From Microplitis mediator (Eukaryota > Arthropoda > Insecta > Hymenoptera > Braconidae), in NCBI RefSeq assembly GCF_029852145.1, contig NC_079974.1:496001-560000 (forward strand): a stretch of 64,000 nt of DNA, read 5' to 3'. Below, piece after piece: positions 29,801-43,047 of this stretch. The position numbers and the translations under genes were made by a program. A model generated the notes under the pieces. It worked only from the letters and a program-made list of their open reading frames with translations, was not told where the DNA came from and did not search any database. Within the stretch, counting starts at the first letter, position 1; each line of letters opens with the position of its first letter.

Positions 29801-30531
29801 TACACGGAAAAAAAATTCTAGTTAAATTTACAATGCTAACATCGTAATTTGTCCTATTAATTATTGTATTGGTGGACTAGACTTTTCACATCGTAATTTT
29901 TACGATGTAGGGTTGGAAATTTCATTTAAGAAATAATAATTCAGACAAACAATACGAAGTCTTAAGCTCTTTTATATAAATTACGATGTAACATCGTAAA
30001 ATTTGAAGAGAAATTTTAAATAAAAGATTAAAATAATAATCGTTCGGCAGTTGGATTCGAACCCGAGTCCTTTCGAGTGCGAAGTGTCCGACGCCTTGGA
30101 CCGCTCGGCCACTGAAGGGCCTACACTATATGATGTTTTTAAGATCCATATAAACGACTGGCGGAGGAACCAGTTACTATTTAAAAAGTACGATGTAACA
30201 TCGTACTTTTTGTAGCTTCCATCGTATTATAACAGAGGCAGCACTGTAATATTTATTTTGTTAAAAAGTAAATAGAAATATTAAATGTACGAATAAATAT
30301 AGTTATTAAAGTGTAATTTTTATTTATTTTTTTTTACGATGTTAAATTGTAATTTTTGCAGTAATTTTTAATCCTAAAAGTCTTTGTTAAAATTACGATG
30401 TTAAATAGTAAAAAATATAACCCACATAATAAATTTTGAAATAAAATATTTAAAAATTGACGTCAATAAAAGTCTAGTCCGAGATTACGATGTTAACATC
30501 GTAAATTTTGGTAGAATTTTTTTTCCGTGTA
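29801..30531. mobile_element. Palindromic MITE (TACACGG ends) with a tRNA-like core
   Basis: The ends are TACACGGAAAAAAAATTCTA and its exact reverse complement. Inside, the palindromic motif TTACGATGTTACATCGTAA and variants recur on both sides (for example near 29,847, 29,900, 29,980, 30,185, 30,340, 30,395 and 30,485). A tRNA-like sequence lies near the centre. CTC flanks both ends, a possible 3-bp target duplication. There is no transposase, so the element is non-autonomous. Confidence 0.8.
30047..30119 (-). tRNA. tRNA-like sequence (Leu/Ser-like D arm), probably not functional
   Basis: On the minus strand an A-box TGGCCGAGCGG (30,111-30,101) and a B-box GGTTCGAATCC (30,063-30,053) both match the Pol III consensus exactly, 48 nt apart start to start. 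The D arm resembles a Leu or Ser tRNA. The acceptor strands do not pair and the outer T stem is broken, so I read this as a tRNA-derived relic inside the surrounding element. Confidence 0.55.
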
Positions 30532-30746
30532 CTCTGGATATATAGATGATTTTGATATATTTTTTATAATTTAACCATAATCGTATTAATGGCGGAAATA
30601 ATATTGCTCATTATCTGTTTAACAACAAAAAGTGTCTTATTTAAATTTTTTTTGGATGAGTAGATTAATGGTTTATGTATAATTGCTGTGAATACTGATC
30701 ACTTTAAATTTACTTAAAAATACATTTTGAACTATAGTGAATGTCA
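30532..30746. other. Intergenic DNA, nothing recognised
   Basis: Short AT-rich spacer between two inverted-repeat elements. Confidence 0.4.
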
Positions 30747-30939
30747 TAAACAGAAAAATTGGATTTCTTGGTGTAAAAAAATTTTGACTTCCCTTTAAAA
30801 TTTTTTGCAAAATATATTTGAAAAATAAGAACGAAAATTTTCTTGAGACAAAAAAATTTTTTCTATTCCAAAAAATCTTTCGTTTCTATTTCATAATGCC
30901 AAATTTTTTTTATCCCAACAAATCTATTTTTTCTGTGTA
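30747..30939. mobile_element. Possible small MITE with imperfect inverted repeats
   Basis: The left end ACAGAAAAATTGGATTTCTT pairs imperfectly with the right end, whose reverse complement is ACAGAAAAAATAGATTTGTT. The interior is poly-A and poly-T rich. A 60-codon frame inside is composition-driven and not a gene. Confidence 0.45.
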
Positions 30940-31284
30940 CCTTATTGGAAGAAACGGTTTAAAACGATTGGAAAAAATAAAAATTTTCATTACTTTCTAA
31001 TGCTTTCGAATCGCTCTTTTTATGGAAATTAAACATTGCAAATTGTTTCGAATCGTTTATAATGATCAGGAGTAGTCAAATGTGAAAATTTATTCATATA
31101 ATGTTGAATATCATTTAAGTGATTACTTACCCGAAAAAAAAATTTTGCCAGACAAAGAATAATTAGATCGGACGCATACAATAAATACGACATATAAATT
31201 CATTGTTGATTCATTATTATTATTTTATTAAGATTAACAATTAACATAATTTCGATATACCTAATTATTGAAAACTTGTACTTT
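30940..31284. other. AT-rich intergenic DNA, nothing recognised
   Basis: No gene, RNA or structured repeat was seen. Confidence 0.4.
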
Positions 31285-32877
31285 TACACGGAAAAAAAAT
31301 TATGGAAACTGTTCCCATAACTTGGTGAAATTTTTTCCTATACCATCCTAGGAATTACGACCATAAATTATGGGAGCAGTTCCTATAATTATAGGAATGT
31401 TTCCCATAATCATAGGAATAGTTTCTATAATTATAGGAATGGTTCCTATAATTACAGGAATGGTTCCTATAATTACAAGAATGGTTCCTATAATTATAGG
31501 AATGGTTCCTATAATTATAGGAATGGTTCCTATAATTATAGGAATGGTTCCTATAATTACAAGAATGGTTCCTATAATTATAGGAATGGTTCCTATAATT
31601 ACAAGAATGGTTCCTATAATTATAGGAATAGTTTCTATAATTATAGGAATGGTTCCTATAATTACAGGAATGGTTCCTATAATTACAAGAATGGTTCCTA
31701 TATTTACAGGAATGGTTCCTATAATTACAAGAATGGTTCCTATAATTATAGGAATAGTTTCTATAATTATAGGAATGGTTCCTATAATTACAGGAATGGT
31801 TCCTATAATTACAAGAATGGTTCCTATATTTACAGGAATGGTTCCTATAATTACAAGAATGGTTCCTATAATTATAGGAATGGTTCCTATAATTACAAGA
31901 ATGGTTCCCATAATTATAGAAATAGTTTCTATAATTATAGGAATGGTTCCTATCATTACAGGAATGGTTCCTATAATTACAAGAATGGTTCCTATAATTA
32001 CAGGAATGGTTCCTATAATTACAAGAATGGTTCCTATAATTACAGGAATGGTTCCTATAACTACAAGAATGGTTCCTATAATTACAAGAATGGTTCCTAT
32101 AATTACAGGAATGGTTCCTATAATTTATAGGAATATTTCCTATAATATTATGGGAATTATTTCCATAATATATAGGAACTATTCCTATAAATTATAGGAA
32201 CCGTACCCATAAATAATAGGAATGGTTCCTATAATAGTATGAGAACTATTCCCATTATATTATAGGAATGGTTCCCATAATGCTATTGGAATAGTTTCTA
32301 TACCATTATGGGAACCATTCACATAATATTATGGGAATAGTTCCCATACTATTATAGGAACCGTTCCTATGATATTATGGGAATGGCTCCCATACTATCA
32401 TGAAAAAATTAATGACAAGAAAAGTGTGATAATCACTTCTACAATACACAGAAATATTACTAAAAATAAAAACAAAAATTCAAACATTGAAAAAAAAATT
32501 TTTAATTGGTACAAACAATAAGAATTTTTACAATTTTTTTTTTTAACAAATTTAGCGCCGAAGAGGCTTTATTTGAATTTCTCCATATCATGAAGGAAAT
32601 TTCTACACTATTTTGCAAAAAAAAAATTTTATGATATTATGGGAATGGTTCCCATAACATTATAGGAATAGTTCCTATACCATTATGGGAAAAATTCCTC
32701 TAATAGTATGGGAATGGTTCCCATAATGGTATGGGTACTATTCCCATATTATCATGGAAACTATTCCCATATATTATAGGAACTATCCTTATAATAATAT
32801 GAGTACAATTTCTATATCATTATGGGAACTATTCCTATAATGCAGAGCAAAACTTCTCATAATTTTCTTACCGTGTA
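31285..32877. mobile_element. Long palindromic element (ACACGGAAAAAAAATTATGG ends), copy 1
   Basis: The ends are ACACGGAAAAAAAATTATGG and TCATAATTTTCTTACCGTGT, inverted relative to each other. The body is almost entirely variants of the self-complementary motif ATGGGAATGGTTCCCAT or its ATAGGAA form. A unique core of about 240 bp (32,398-32,640) interrupts it. The same core occurs in reverse orientation in the element at 55,383-56,436. It has no transposase. Confidence 0.85.
31370..32140. repeat. 21-bp self-complementary minisatellite
   Basis: The unit GGAATGGTTCCTATAATTA plus two bases is tandemly repeated about 36 times. It is nearly its own reverse complement, so both strands carry similar sequence. 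Because 21 is a multiple of three and the unit lacks stops in these frames, long frames appear on both strands (275 codons plus, 202 codons minus). Both encode a seven-residue repeat rich in Ile, Val, Pro and Gly and are not genes. Confidence 0.9.
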
Positions 32878-33351
32878 TAAATTTAAAGTATGGAAAAATT
32901 TAAACATACAGCTTCGATTATTGAAGTAAATCGACTGAAGAAAATTTCATTCAAAAAAATTTTCAAATAAAAAAAAAAACAATTCAAAAATTTATAGAGT
33001 TAATTTCGCATTCGCTGGAAGTATATATTCATTTATAATATATCGGAAAAAGTAATCACTACATATTTAATTCAAATTAACTGATAATATATTTACTGAT
33101 AATTAACACTTGAATACATAATTATACATTGAAGAACTTTGCACTACAGTGTCAAAGGTGTATGTATGAATATATTTTTAAATTTCATTCATAAAAGTTT
33201 ACTTTTTATATAAAAATATTTATGAATTATTTACTAAACAAAGATGTTATGAAACAGTTTCCTTAGAGAATTTTGAAATATATGTAATATATGAACCATC
33301 TTCATTGCTGGTTATCGGTAATTTATTATTTATTATTTAAAAATAGTTCTT
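32878..33351. other. Upstream intergenic DNA of the receptor gene
   Basis: AT-rich sequence without a recognised gene or repeat. It lies between the palindromic element and a putative core promoter. Confidence 0.4.
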
Positions 33352-33400
33352 TATAAAACAACGTTATCACTGGACACAGAAAATTATTCCGTTAGTTGCA
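33352..33400 (+). promoter_or_regulatory. Putative TATA box and initiator of the receptor gene
   Basis: TATAAAA lies at 33,352-33,358. About 33 bp downstream, GTTAGTTGCAG (33,391-33,401) resembles the arthropod initiator TCAGTT. This would give a 5' untranslated region of about 45 nt before the ATG at 33,439. It is supported by spacing alone. Confidence 0.4.
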
Positions 33401-33438
33401 GAACGTTAGAGTACAGTTATATTATAATTATTTATCAA

Positions 33439-33673
33439 ATGAAGTTTTTATTGTTATTTATTGTGGCGAGTTTTTGCATTGGATTTATTAAAACCGGTCA
33501 TTTAAATATATTTCGTGAAGAGCAACAATTGTTACCACATTATTATGTGCATAGTCCAGGGCGACTGCTTGTCTGCATTAGTGACGATCCGAGAGATGCA
33601 GTTATCTGGAATAATGAAATAGAGTGGAATCCATCGACAATTGATGACGATTACATCGATGAAGAGATGGACG
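33439..33673 (+). CDS. Receptor gene exon 1: signal peptide and acidic N-terminus
   Basis: The ATG opens a classic signal peptide, MKFLLLFIVASFCIGF, and the exon ends in an acidic stretch, DDDYIDEEMD. I chose donor GTGCGT at 33,674 (phase 1) over GTATCC at 33,703 because only phase 1 joins in frame to exon 2 at 38,194. The joined codon is GAT. The frame that continues to 33,741 is intron read-through into a transposon TIR. Confidence 0.8.
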
Positions 33674-35703
33674 GTGCGTATAAAAACAATTTTGTTGAAA
33701 AGGTATCCCGGGTCGAAAAATTTGATCTGATTTTAGTCTAACTGGACTGTATTTGGACTACTTGGTCTGTTATCGAACTTGTATAAAAATTTTAATCTGT
33801 TTTCGATCTATCCGGACTGAAAAATTTGATCTGATTTTAGTCTAATTGGACTATTTGATCTGTTTTTGATTTTTTATGAAAATTTTAAGCTGTTTTCGAC
33901 CTGCTGTTTTAAAAAACAATTGCGTTACGGGCAGACTAAATTAGATTAATTCGTGAACTTTGAAAAATTTGAGTTCTGAAAATTTACAAGGACAAAACTA
34001 GATTAAATCATGGACTTATAAAATTTTTATTTATGGGCAATATTTATGAAAAAATGTTAAGTTGCAGAATTGATTATGTTTTATTTACTATTTATTTACT
34101 ATCTTTTGTTTAAAAATGTCGGCAGTTAATGAAAATTTGACAGCTTAATTTTTTAGTTGTCTTCATTGAATATTTATATCATTGAATAAAAGTAATAAAA
34201 CAACTCTTAAAATCTCAAGAATTTTCTCTTATTTACTGGATAAAATTGAAAATATTTTGGCATAAGAAAACATCAAAATTTTTGTGCTACGGAGAAAAAT
34301 GCTGGCTCGAAATCTACCAATTTTTATTATGCTGTCGACCAAACTTGAAACAGAAAGTAAAGTATCCAAAAAATTATTATGCTGCATCAAAATTATTATA
34401 ATGTATGGAAGTAATTGATATTGAAGATCATCGATAAGTTTCTCGCGCGTAATAAGTAATGTGATACAGTATAATCATTTTTTGTAAGAGCACGATAATT
34501 TTTTGGATGCTTTACTCCCTGTTTCAAGTTTAGTTGACAGTATTGTAAAGATTGGTAGGTTTCGAGCTAACATTTTCTCTGTGTGACATCTTATTATGGA
34601 AGCGCATTAGCATGTTTTAAATACCAAGAAAATTAAAATAAATTAATAAATCTAGATTATTATTATTATTATTATTTATATTTATAAAAAGTCCTGTATT
34701 TGTCCTTAAAAACAATTGAACACAGAGCAATAATTATAATAAAAAAGTCTGTTTTTAGTCTAAACGCGATTTAAAACAGACTAAATATCATACAAAAATA
34801 AGTCTGATATTAGCCTGGATAAGAAATAGTACGAACAAAAACAGATTAAATTCTTATATAAAATAAATACGATTTATAAACTTGAATTAAAGGAAAAATA
34901 TTTGAATTTATCATTTATTTTAAAACAGATCTAATTTTTTGACCCGGGTAGTCAAGAAATTTTTCATTCCCCTAAAATTCATATTTATTGTTTTTAGTAG
35001 ATTTCATAGAAATCTAACTATTGTATTTGCTCTCTAACGCAACTTTACAAAATTTTACCATTTTCTGTCTCAGCTAGTCGAGTAGGTTTCAAAAATACCA
35101 TTGGTTCAAAAGTTTATATATATATACGATATAACGTGTCGTTCTCCCATGATAGCGACCACAATGCTACTTCGATCTTAATGAAACATAGTATAGTCCT
35201 TTAGTTAAAAAGCTCGCTTCAGTTCGAAGATGTACTAACCCGAGTCAAAATTTAAAACGTATCTCAAGCGTCTCAGACGTTGTAAGCGTGATTAAAACGT
35301 TTCAGCTCAAAAAACGTAATAAATGCAATTTTGAGCGCTTACACTGTAAAAAAGTCGCGGAGTGAATGCGGGTTAAATCCGGAGTAAATGTGGAGTGAAT
35401 GAATTTTTAATTATTCACTCCCCTCGGAGTGAAATTCACTTCGCAGGGGAGTTTTCGCGGAGTAGATAATTTTTTATTAAATTAATCCCTCCGGAGTGAA
35501 ATTCACTCCGGAGCGGAGTTTTGTAAATATTATTAACAAAAAATAACTCCCCTCAATAAAATCGAAGTAAAAACTCGCGTATTACATAATTGATCAGCTA
35601 ATACGCACACACATATTTAGACACACACGCGCACTCGCACACACACGTACGCACACATTTGCACACACACACACACGTTTGTACACACACGCCCACATTT
35701 GCA

Positions 35704-35748
<45 letters not shown>

Positions 35749-38700
35749 TTGCTCACATGCACACACACACATTTGCACACATGTACACATTTTCACACAT
35801 GCACACACACACACATTTACACACATGCACACATTTGCACACACGCGGACACACACGCAGATATTTGCTAACATCCGAACACACACAAGCACACATTCGC
35901 ACACACGCACACAAACACACATATGCACGCAAACACACACTCGCACACACACACATTGTTTAGCAGTTTAATATAAATTAATATAAATTTATTTAAGTAT
36001 TAAAACTCCGGACCGGAGTGAATTGGGAGTGAAATAAAATCCGCGTCACTCCGCAATCACTCCGCTAAAAAAAAACTCCCAATTCACTCCGCATGCGGAG
36101 TGATTTTTTTTAAAACTCCGGAACTCCGAGTGGCGGAGTGAATGGATTTAATTTCAATCCGAATTCACTCCGGATTCAGTCCGGATTTTTTACAGTGTAA
36201 GTATAGAATAAGCGGGAGGTTGCAGGGATGGCCTTTAGGGTCAACCGTTTTCCTAATTTTTTTTCAAGTGCTCCATTGTGCCCCATATATCACATATTGG
36301 CCCGAAATATCATAAAAACATCATAGAGGTCATAACTTGACGGAAAATGGAAAAAAAAATTTTTACCTATTACCCAGTACATGACCTTTTTAATTTTTAT
36401 CGGAATTAAAAAATTATTGAAAAGTTTTAAACACGCTCTTAATGCCTGAGACGTCTTAAACGCGCTTTCAACGCCTGAGACGCTTAATTTACGCTTTCAA
36501 CGCCTGAGACGTTTGAGATACGTTTTAAATTTCGACTCGGGAAATCGGCCAAAAATTTTACAAATTCTGATCTTTTAAAATTTTTTGACTTCGCAAAAAT
36601 AGACTTGCTGATTAATCGTCAAATAACTTTTAAACTTGGAAGGATAATCTATTTCGGGTGATTGCATCAAGTTTCATTCAATTAGCTCTAATTTGTGCTA
36701 TATTGTTTATTTTTTTGATTATTTTTTCTAATATTACGATGAATCTCAAAATTTTTTTAAAAATAGGGAAAAGTTTTTTTTTGCTTTAGCGCTTTAACAA
36801 CTGTAAAGTATTACATAATAGTTAAATTTCGTTAATTGTATGTTGACACTTATCAAACTAGCTTTAATTTCTATTATACTTTTAAAATAGCCGTTTATTT
36901 AACAAAAATTACCTAATTATCCATTGAAATTCAGCTGTTACATTTTTTCTCCTAAGCTTCCCTGAATTTGTGGGACTGCTCCAATAAAATTTATTGCCAC
37001 CTAATACTTTTTAAATTTTAACATCTTAATTCAAGAGGTTGAAAATAATTCCGTTGCGTTTTTTACATCCTTGAAAGTATTTGACCTCGAAATATTTAAA
37101 AATATCGAAAAAAAAATTTGTTTCTATTTAATCTTATCTTAAAACTTGAAAGTAAATGAATAAACAAAAAGCAATCTACTCTCTAAACATGAATTAGTGG
37201 AAATTTCATTAATTACGTTAGTGAAGCAGTATTCATTTCATAATCAGTGTATTTAAATAACAAATTAGTGAATTCTTACTAATAAATTCAGTACTATAAT
37301 TTTCACTAGCAAATTGAGATTTTCACTACTAAACTAGCGATATTTTCATAATTTCTGCAAGTCAAACTGTTATTCACTTCTTAATTTATGAATTTCACAA
37401 TTTCACTAGTAACTTTAACTAGCGAATAATTAAATATTTTACTAGATATAAATATAATTAATGATTATGGTGCTATTTTTAAAAATTTTAATAAAAAACT
37501 TTCAAAATAAAAAAAAATAGAAGTACAGAACAATAATATATTTATATGAAGAGTACTTCAATCATAACATCACGGATTTTTTATTTCTTCATCAGTTATT
37601 GTTTGGTATCATAATGAATATACTATTTACACTCACGCGATCACATGCGTAGGTCAGCGCAGTGGATAGCATCAAAGACTTTGAATCTGAAGGATGCAGG
37701 TTCGAGCCCAGCAGTCACCGGGATTTTTCCATCAATCAAAATCATGTATACTTCCTCTAAGTAATGATTCTAATACATTAATCACATTTCGGATCTAATT
37801 ACAAGTGTCTTATATTTTTTTTCGCAATGTAATATTTTTTTTCACCAATGAAATCAGTGGATTCCTGGATTCACTTTTCAATTTAGTGGATTCTCATATT
37901 CACTTATCAAATCAGTGAATTCCAATATTCACATATTTATTTAGTGAATATTCACTTATTCTGCGTAGTACGATTGTAGCATTGACAATTATTGAATATT
38001 CATTTGAAATTAGCGAAAAATTACTAATTCATATTTAGAGAGTACTTTCATTGCGCATGCCAAATACTCGATTAAAAATTATATTATTTGCATGGTATCA
38101 TATTTCATGATACATAAAATTTTTTTCGTTTCATTGTATGATAAACATTTAGGAAATTATAAGCTTACGTTTACTTCAATAAAAAATTTTTAGATTATGA
38201 CTATTCAATGAATTCAAGTAGTGAAGAAAAACAATGCGATATTGACATTGATTCTTGGGAATGTTTCACTGAATGGAATCATCATAATTCTCAATGGAAT
38301 AGAACATCGTCTCTAGATGTTCCTATGGGTCCTGTTTATGATAACCGATGGGAACGTAAGATTATTTTAATTAATATTTATCAATCACTACAATAATGTT
38401 GTAGATGAATTAAAAATGTAATAATTAATATAATGATCAAAATAAAATTTTTTTTATAGATTTCAAAGAACTTAGTAAGTTCGATGAAAACGATACAGAA
38501 TTTTATCCGGTGACAGATAATAGACATAAGAATTCAACTCACTTCACATTTCACGAAAGTGGTGCTTTAGTAGTTTCAATTCGCGGATTAGCTAATGCAC
38601 AGATTTTGTTATGCAGAGGTCAAAATTATACTCATGATTTTTGCTATTGGCTTATTATTGGTGGTTGGCATAATACTATAACGGCAATTCGAAAATGCGA

Positions 38701-41700
38701 GAACGGAATACCGTCAGGGATTCCAGCTCCTGGATCTAATTGTAGTATTCTACGGGCTTCTGTAACACAAGTAAATATCAAATTTACATAAAGTAATATT
38801 ATTTAAAAATTATATATTTTCGTGCACGGGATGAAATGAGACGATTTCAGATAAGGGTGAGGTATAAGGAAGACGTTAATCGGAGGTAAGTTCAAAAGAC
38901 TCGCCCCATTAATGCGTGGGGTCTAACCATGATCACCACGATTCCAAACTTTTTGGGCCTAACAATCCTTCCATCTCAGGCAATAAAGAGACTTTGAACG
39001 AACTGAGCTTGGGAAGGCCTGCCTGTGGTACTCGTTTCCGGTAATTATCAAAATATCGCTTCGAGACAAAATGATAAGAAGCAGCTTTGCCTTATTACCC
39101 TTAAAAGGGACCTCCATTTATAATCAGTTAAGTTGCGAACAAGCTATTATTCATTTGTTCCGTTTTTTGTGATGTTCTCTCGAAGAGCTCGATAATGAAT
39201 TAATGTATCGGGACTTAAGTCCACTTCCGCCGACCGGAAGCCGATTCCTCGCCCTGTTGGGCATACTCGCGTTGCGTTAAACCCTATCTTCTACCATAAT
39301 ATTATAAAAGCGAAATGTGAGCATAAGCTCACATTAGCTTACCCTTTAGGCATGCAATGCATGTGGGTGCCTCGTCATCAGCCACCACAAGTCCAACCCT
39401 TGGGTCCATCACTCCTCCCATCTCGGGAAATAGAGAGACTCTGGTCGAAGTGGGGCTTGGAATGGGCCCCCCATGGTACCAATTCCCTGTATTGGTCTTC
39501 AGGTTGCAGACTAGTGGTGAGATGCAACTTCTTCTCAATACCCTAAAAAGGATTTCTTCTACTTATTCTCACTTGCATCTAAGACAGCAATTATAAAAGA
39601 TTGCCCTCAGTCATCAACTCCAAGCGATTATCATTATATGCTAGTGATAGTATTATGTACGGGCTAGTATCCATTAGATTTTTTAGACAGTCTGAAGAGT
39701 TGGCAACATCCGCGCAGCGGTGCTTATTGGCTTTCTGCAACCACAGAATTGTCACATTTACAATAATGCTAAGCATTATAAAGTGGGTACTGCTAACGGT
39801 TGGAGTAATAGTCCCAAAACCCACGAAGAGGGTGGCATGTACTTGGTCTCGCGCCACCTAGAGGGCGCCAAATCCCCTTTTGGGCGAAGAGCTCGATAGC
39901 AGAGGGAAGTTTTAGGGCTGGCCCGCAGGTTCAACCGCATTTCAGATGCTTTTTCTGTTGACTCGGCACCGAATAACGAGATCGCCATTACCCGATAAAT
40001 GCCTTAAGTGCTTTAACTCAAAATAAGGGTCTGAAATTGATATTTACATTGTTCTGTAAGTAACAGAAGATCAATGTCCGAGCTGAAGGTGAGGGCTACA
40101 GTTTTTTATCTGGTCGTATCTTTTATCCCGTGCTATACACTATATTTTCTTTGAACACCTGAATTAAAACTCAAAGCTCTAATATCTGGATTCATTCGAA
40201 ATAAGACAATTTAAGACCGTTAACGTATTGTACGAATTTAACTATTGATTTGGATGAATTGAATGGCACATGATTATTTTAAGGGTTACAACAAACCGAT
40301 GTGATTCTGACCACGGCTGAATAAAGTCAAACTGACTTTTACTATATCTGTGCAGAAAGTTCAAATTACTGTCCTATTTATGGTAAAACGAGTTACATTT
40401 TCTTTTGATCGGAAAAGAAGTGAAACAAAGATGTGCATCTGCCAAACTCCCTTCAAACAGTGACAGAGATTTGAACGTTACCGTTGCAGATGTAATGAAA
40501 AGTAGTCTGTATACATCACGGTAAAATATTATGTAGAATATTCTACTCCATGTGTTTTTTATTTCTCTTTAGTAGGGAATTAACCACGTGGATTTGAATG
40601 TCACTTTACTCCTTAGGTGTCTAAACTACTATAGAGGGTAAAAACTCATTCAGAAAAGTTTTCTGTCTTAAGGAAGAAAACGCCATTTTTCAATACAGTA
40701 AATCGTATCGGCCTTAAATTGGCTTATTCCGATGGAAATTTACGGACATTAGAACTTTTGGTTTCTATGCAAGTAATATAAAACAAAAATGTGATTTCCA
40801 CAAAGAATTTTCTTTTTGAAGCACTTTCCATTAAACGAATTCGAGTGGAGAACATTTATAATTGAATGGGAAGCTGAAAATCAAACAATCAAATTATTTA
40901 ATCCAAATGAATTAATTTTAACTTATTCCGATCCTGATTATACATCTTCTAATACTGTCGATAAAATTCATTACGTCTTTTATGGAAATCCCGATTCTAA
41001 CATCAAAATGCTTTACCGTTTTCATGAATGTAAGTATAGGAAGTAAAAGTATGAGTATATAGTTTCCAATCTGTGTACATTAATTCAACACATTTTTTTT
41101 TTTTTTAAATAATAGATCACTATATTTTGACACATCAACCTAATGCCAAATTAACTAGCCCACCAGTTAATGCTGACTATTTTCACACAATTTGCGTTGA
41201 CATGTTGGTCGGTTTATGTCCAGAATGTGAATTACTTATAAATTTAGTCGATGGAAACGGGACAAAGCAGATAACAGAAATAATTTCAAGACCACTCGCT
41301 TATCAATATATCAAACATGGCTTACCCATGTGGCAATATGTTCGAATAAATGCTTCCAATGTTGATAAGTATCAAAGTCCAATCACACTGGAATTAACAA
41401 CAAAACTTTCAGCCACTGGAAACGATAAAAAGTACCATTGGGCTTTAGCTCGATTTGAAAAATGCTTACCAGATAGTAATTTAATCTCCTTACCAGATAC
41501 TAATTTAACTATTATTTCATAACTTTTTCGATGCTTTAACAAGTGAATTTTTGTAAAATGTAGAAGCTGTCAAAACAATTTCAACAAATGTAGTTAGTCT
41601 CAATAGTTATCCATTTCCGTCATGGCCAAACGTGACTTGCCAAAGACTTTCTTACATCGAAGAAAACACAGAAATAGTTAGTTCGATTTCGAATTTCTAT

Positions 41701-43016
41701 TATCCACCAGGTTTGAAATAATTATTAAACTAATTTCCCATTTATAAAAATGACTGTTTTTAATAATAACAATAATAATAATGTGTAAAGAGGATTTCCC
41801 TCTTTGTCCGAACTTTAGTTTTGGGCCACACTGCTCTACTCCTTGCAGTAAGTACTTCAGTTTTTATTGTAATCACATAACAATGTGTACGCAAAATGGT
41901 TGCTTTTGCACACAAGGATATTCTGGCTTCAGATGTCAAAAACGTAAGTGAAGTATTTAATTTTTCATCTCTTGACTTTGAAATCCCACTCTATGTTCAC
42001 GGGGTTCGTAGTAAAATAGGAGTGAGCCCTTAACATCTACAGCAGGGGTGTGTTATAGAAAATAAGAATCTATTTTTTTCAATACGCAAGTTGGCCATGT
42101 AAGCAATCCCAATTACGGTACTGTTACTGTACACAAAGTAGGGTTAAAATGAGTGGAAATGAACACACGGTAACACACTACTTTTACAGTGCACGCACAC
42201 GTATCCAAGACGATTTTTGATTCGCGCTCTCCCAAACGCTGAAGGGTTACAGTCTAAGCTCTTTAAAGTTGCCCCCCCTAAAGTTGCTATTATTGTCCTG
42301 ATGAAAACTTGGGATTTTTTTCCCACCAGTTTCTTCCCCCACCACTACAATATTAGAATGGGCGCATGCGTCATTAAATGTGCGCATGTGCCAAACCGAA
42401 GGGTGGGGGAAGAAATCGTGGTGGGAAAAAATCCCAAGCTTTCATCGGGACGACTATAGCTCCCTAAAGTTGACAGGACATGCTCTCTAAAGTTGCTCGG
42501 ATTTTCTCCCACTCTTCTTTTTACTAAACGAATTAGAATTTAAGATTCTGGCGCGCGATTTAAACTTCTATAATTGATTATATTCATATTCTGTTATGCG
42601 AGATAGTTAACCTAGAAATACAATTTTTTTTATCATTAATAAAACTATCCGAGCAACTTATAATTAATGAACAAAAGTATTTTCGAGATGTAATAAATTT
42701 TATTAGTTTATTTTTTCAAATTTCCGGTCGGCAAATAATAGTTCAGTCAATGTTTCAATTTAGTGATTATTTTATACTCTCTAAAACTAAATTAGTGAAA
42801 AACCACTAATTACTTGTGAATATTCACTAATCTAAATTGTCCAAAGTATACGACTATGAATTAGTGACTATTCACTTTTTGAATTAGTGAAAAAAACAAC
42901 ATATAGAATTAGTGAAAATTTCACTGATTGAATTAGTCAAAAATGTACTAATTCACTTGTTGACGAGGATTTATTTGGAAAAATATTGTATCGTTGCTAA
43001 TAATATTGTATCAAAA

Positions 43017-43047
<31 letters not shown>

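Larger units (their letters stand above)
35239..36541. mobile_element. Inverted-repeat element (CCCGAGTC ends) in intron 1, interrupted
   Basis: The left end CCCGAGTCAAAATTTAAAAC and the right end (reverse complement CCCGAGTCGAAATTTAAAAC) pair over about 40 bp. The motif GCCTGAGACG recurs near the right end. The TA-flanked element at 35,342-36,197 is inserted in it. Confidence 0.75.

Noticed and set aside
31348..32197. Long open frames on both strands
   Set aside because: They are translations of a 21-bp self-complementary minisatellite.
33674..33741. Extension of receptor exon 1 to the stop at 33,741
   Set aside because: The sequence enters the TIR of a transposon, and only the earlier phase 1 donor joins in frame with exon 2.
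35598..35971. Several overlapping Cys/Val and His/Thr frames
   Set aside because: Artefacts of a CA-rich microsatellite inside a MITE.
39329..39988. Cluster of short frames on both strands
   Set aside because: They lie inside an intronic inverted-repeat element. No transposase or other motif was recognised.
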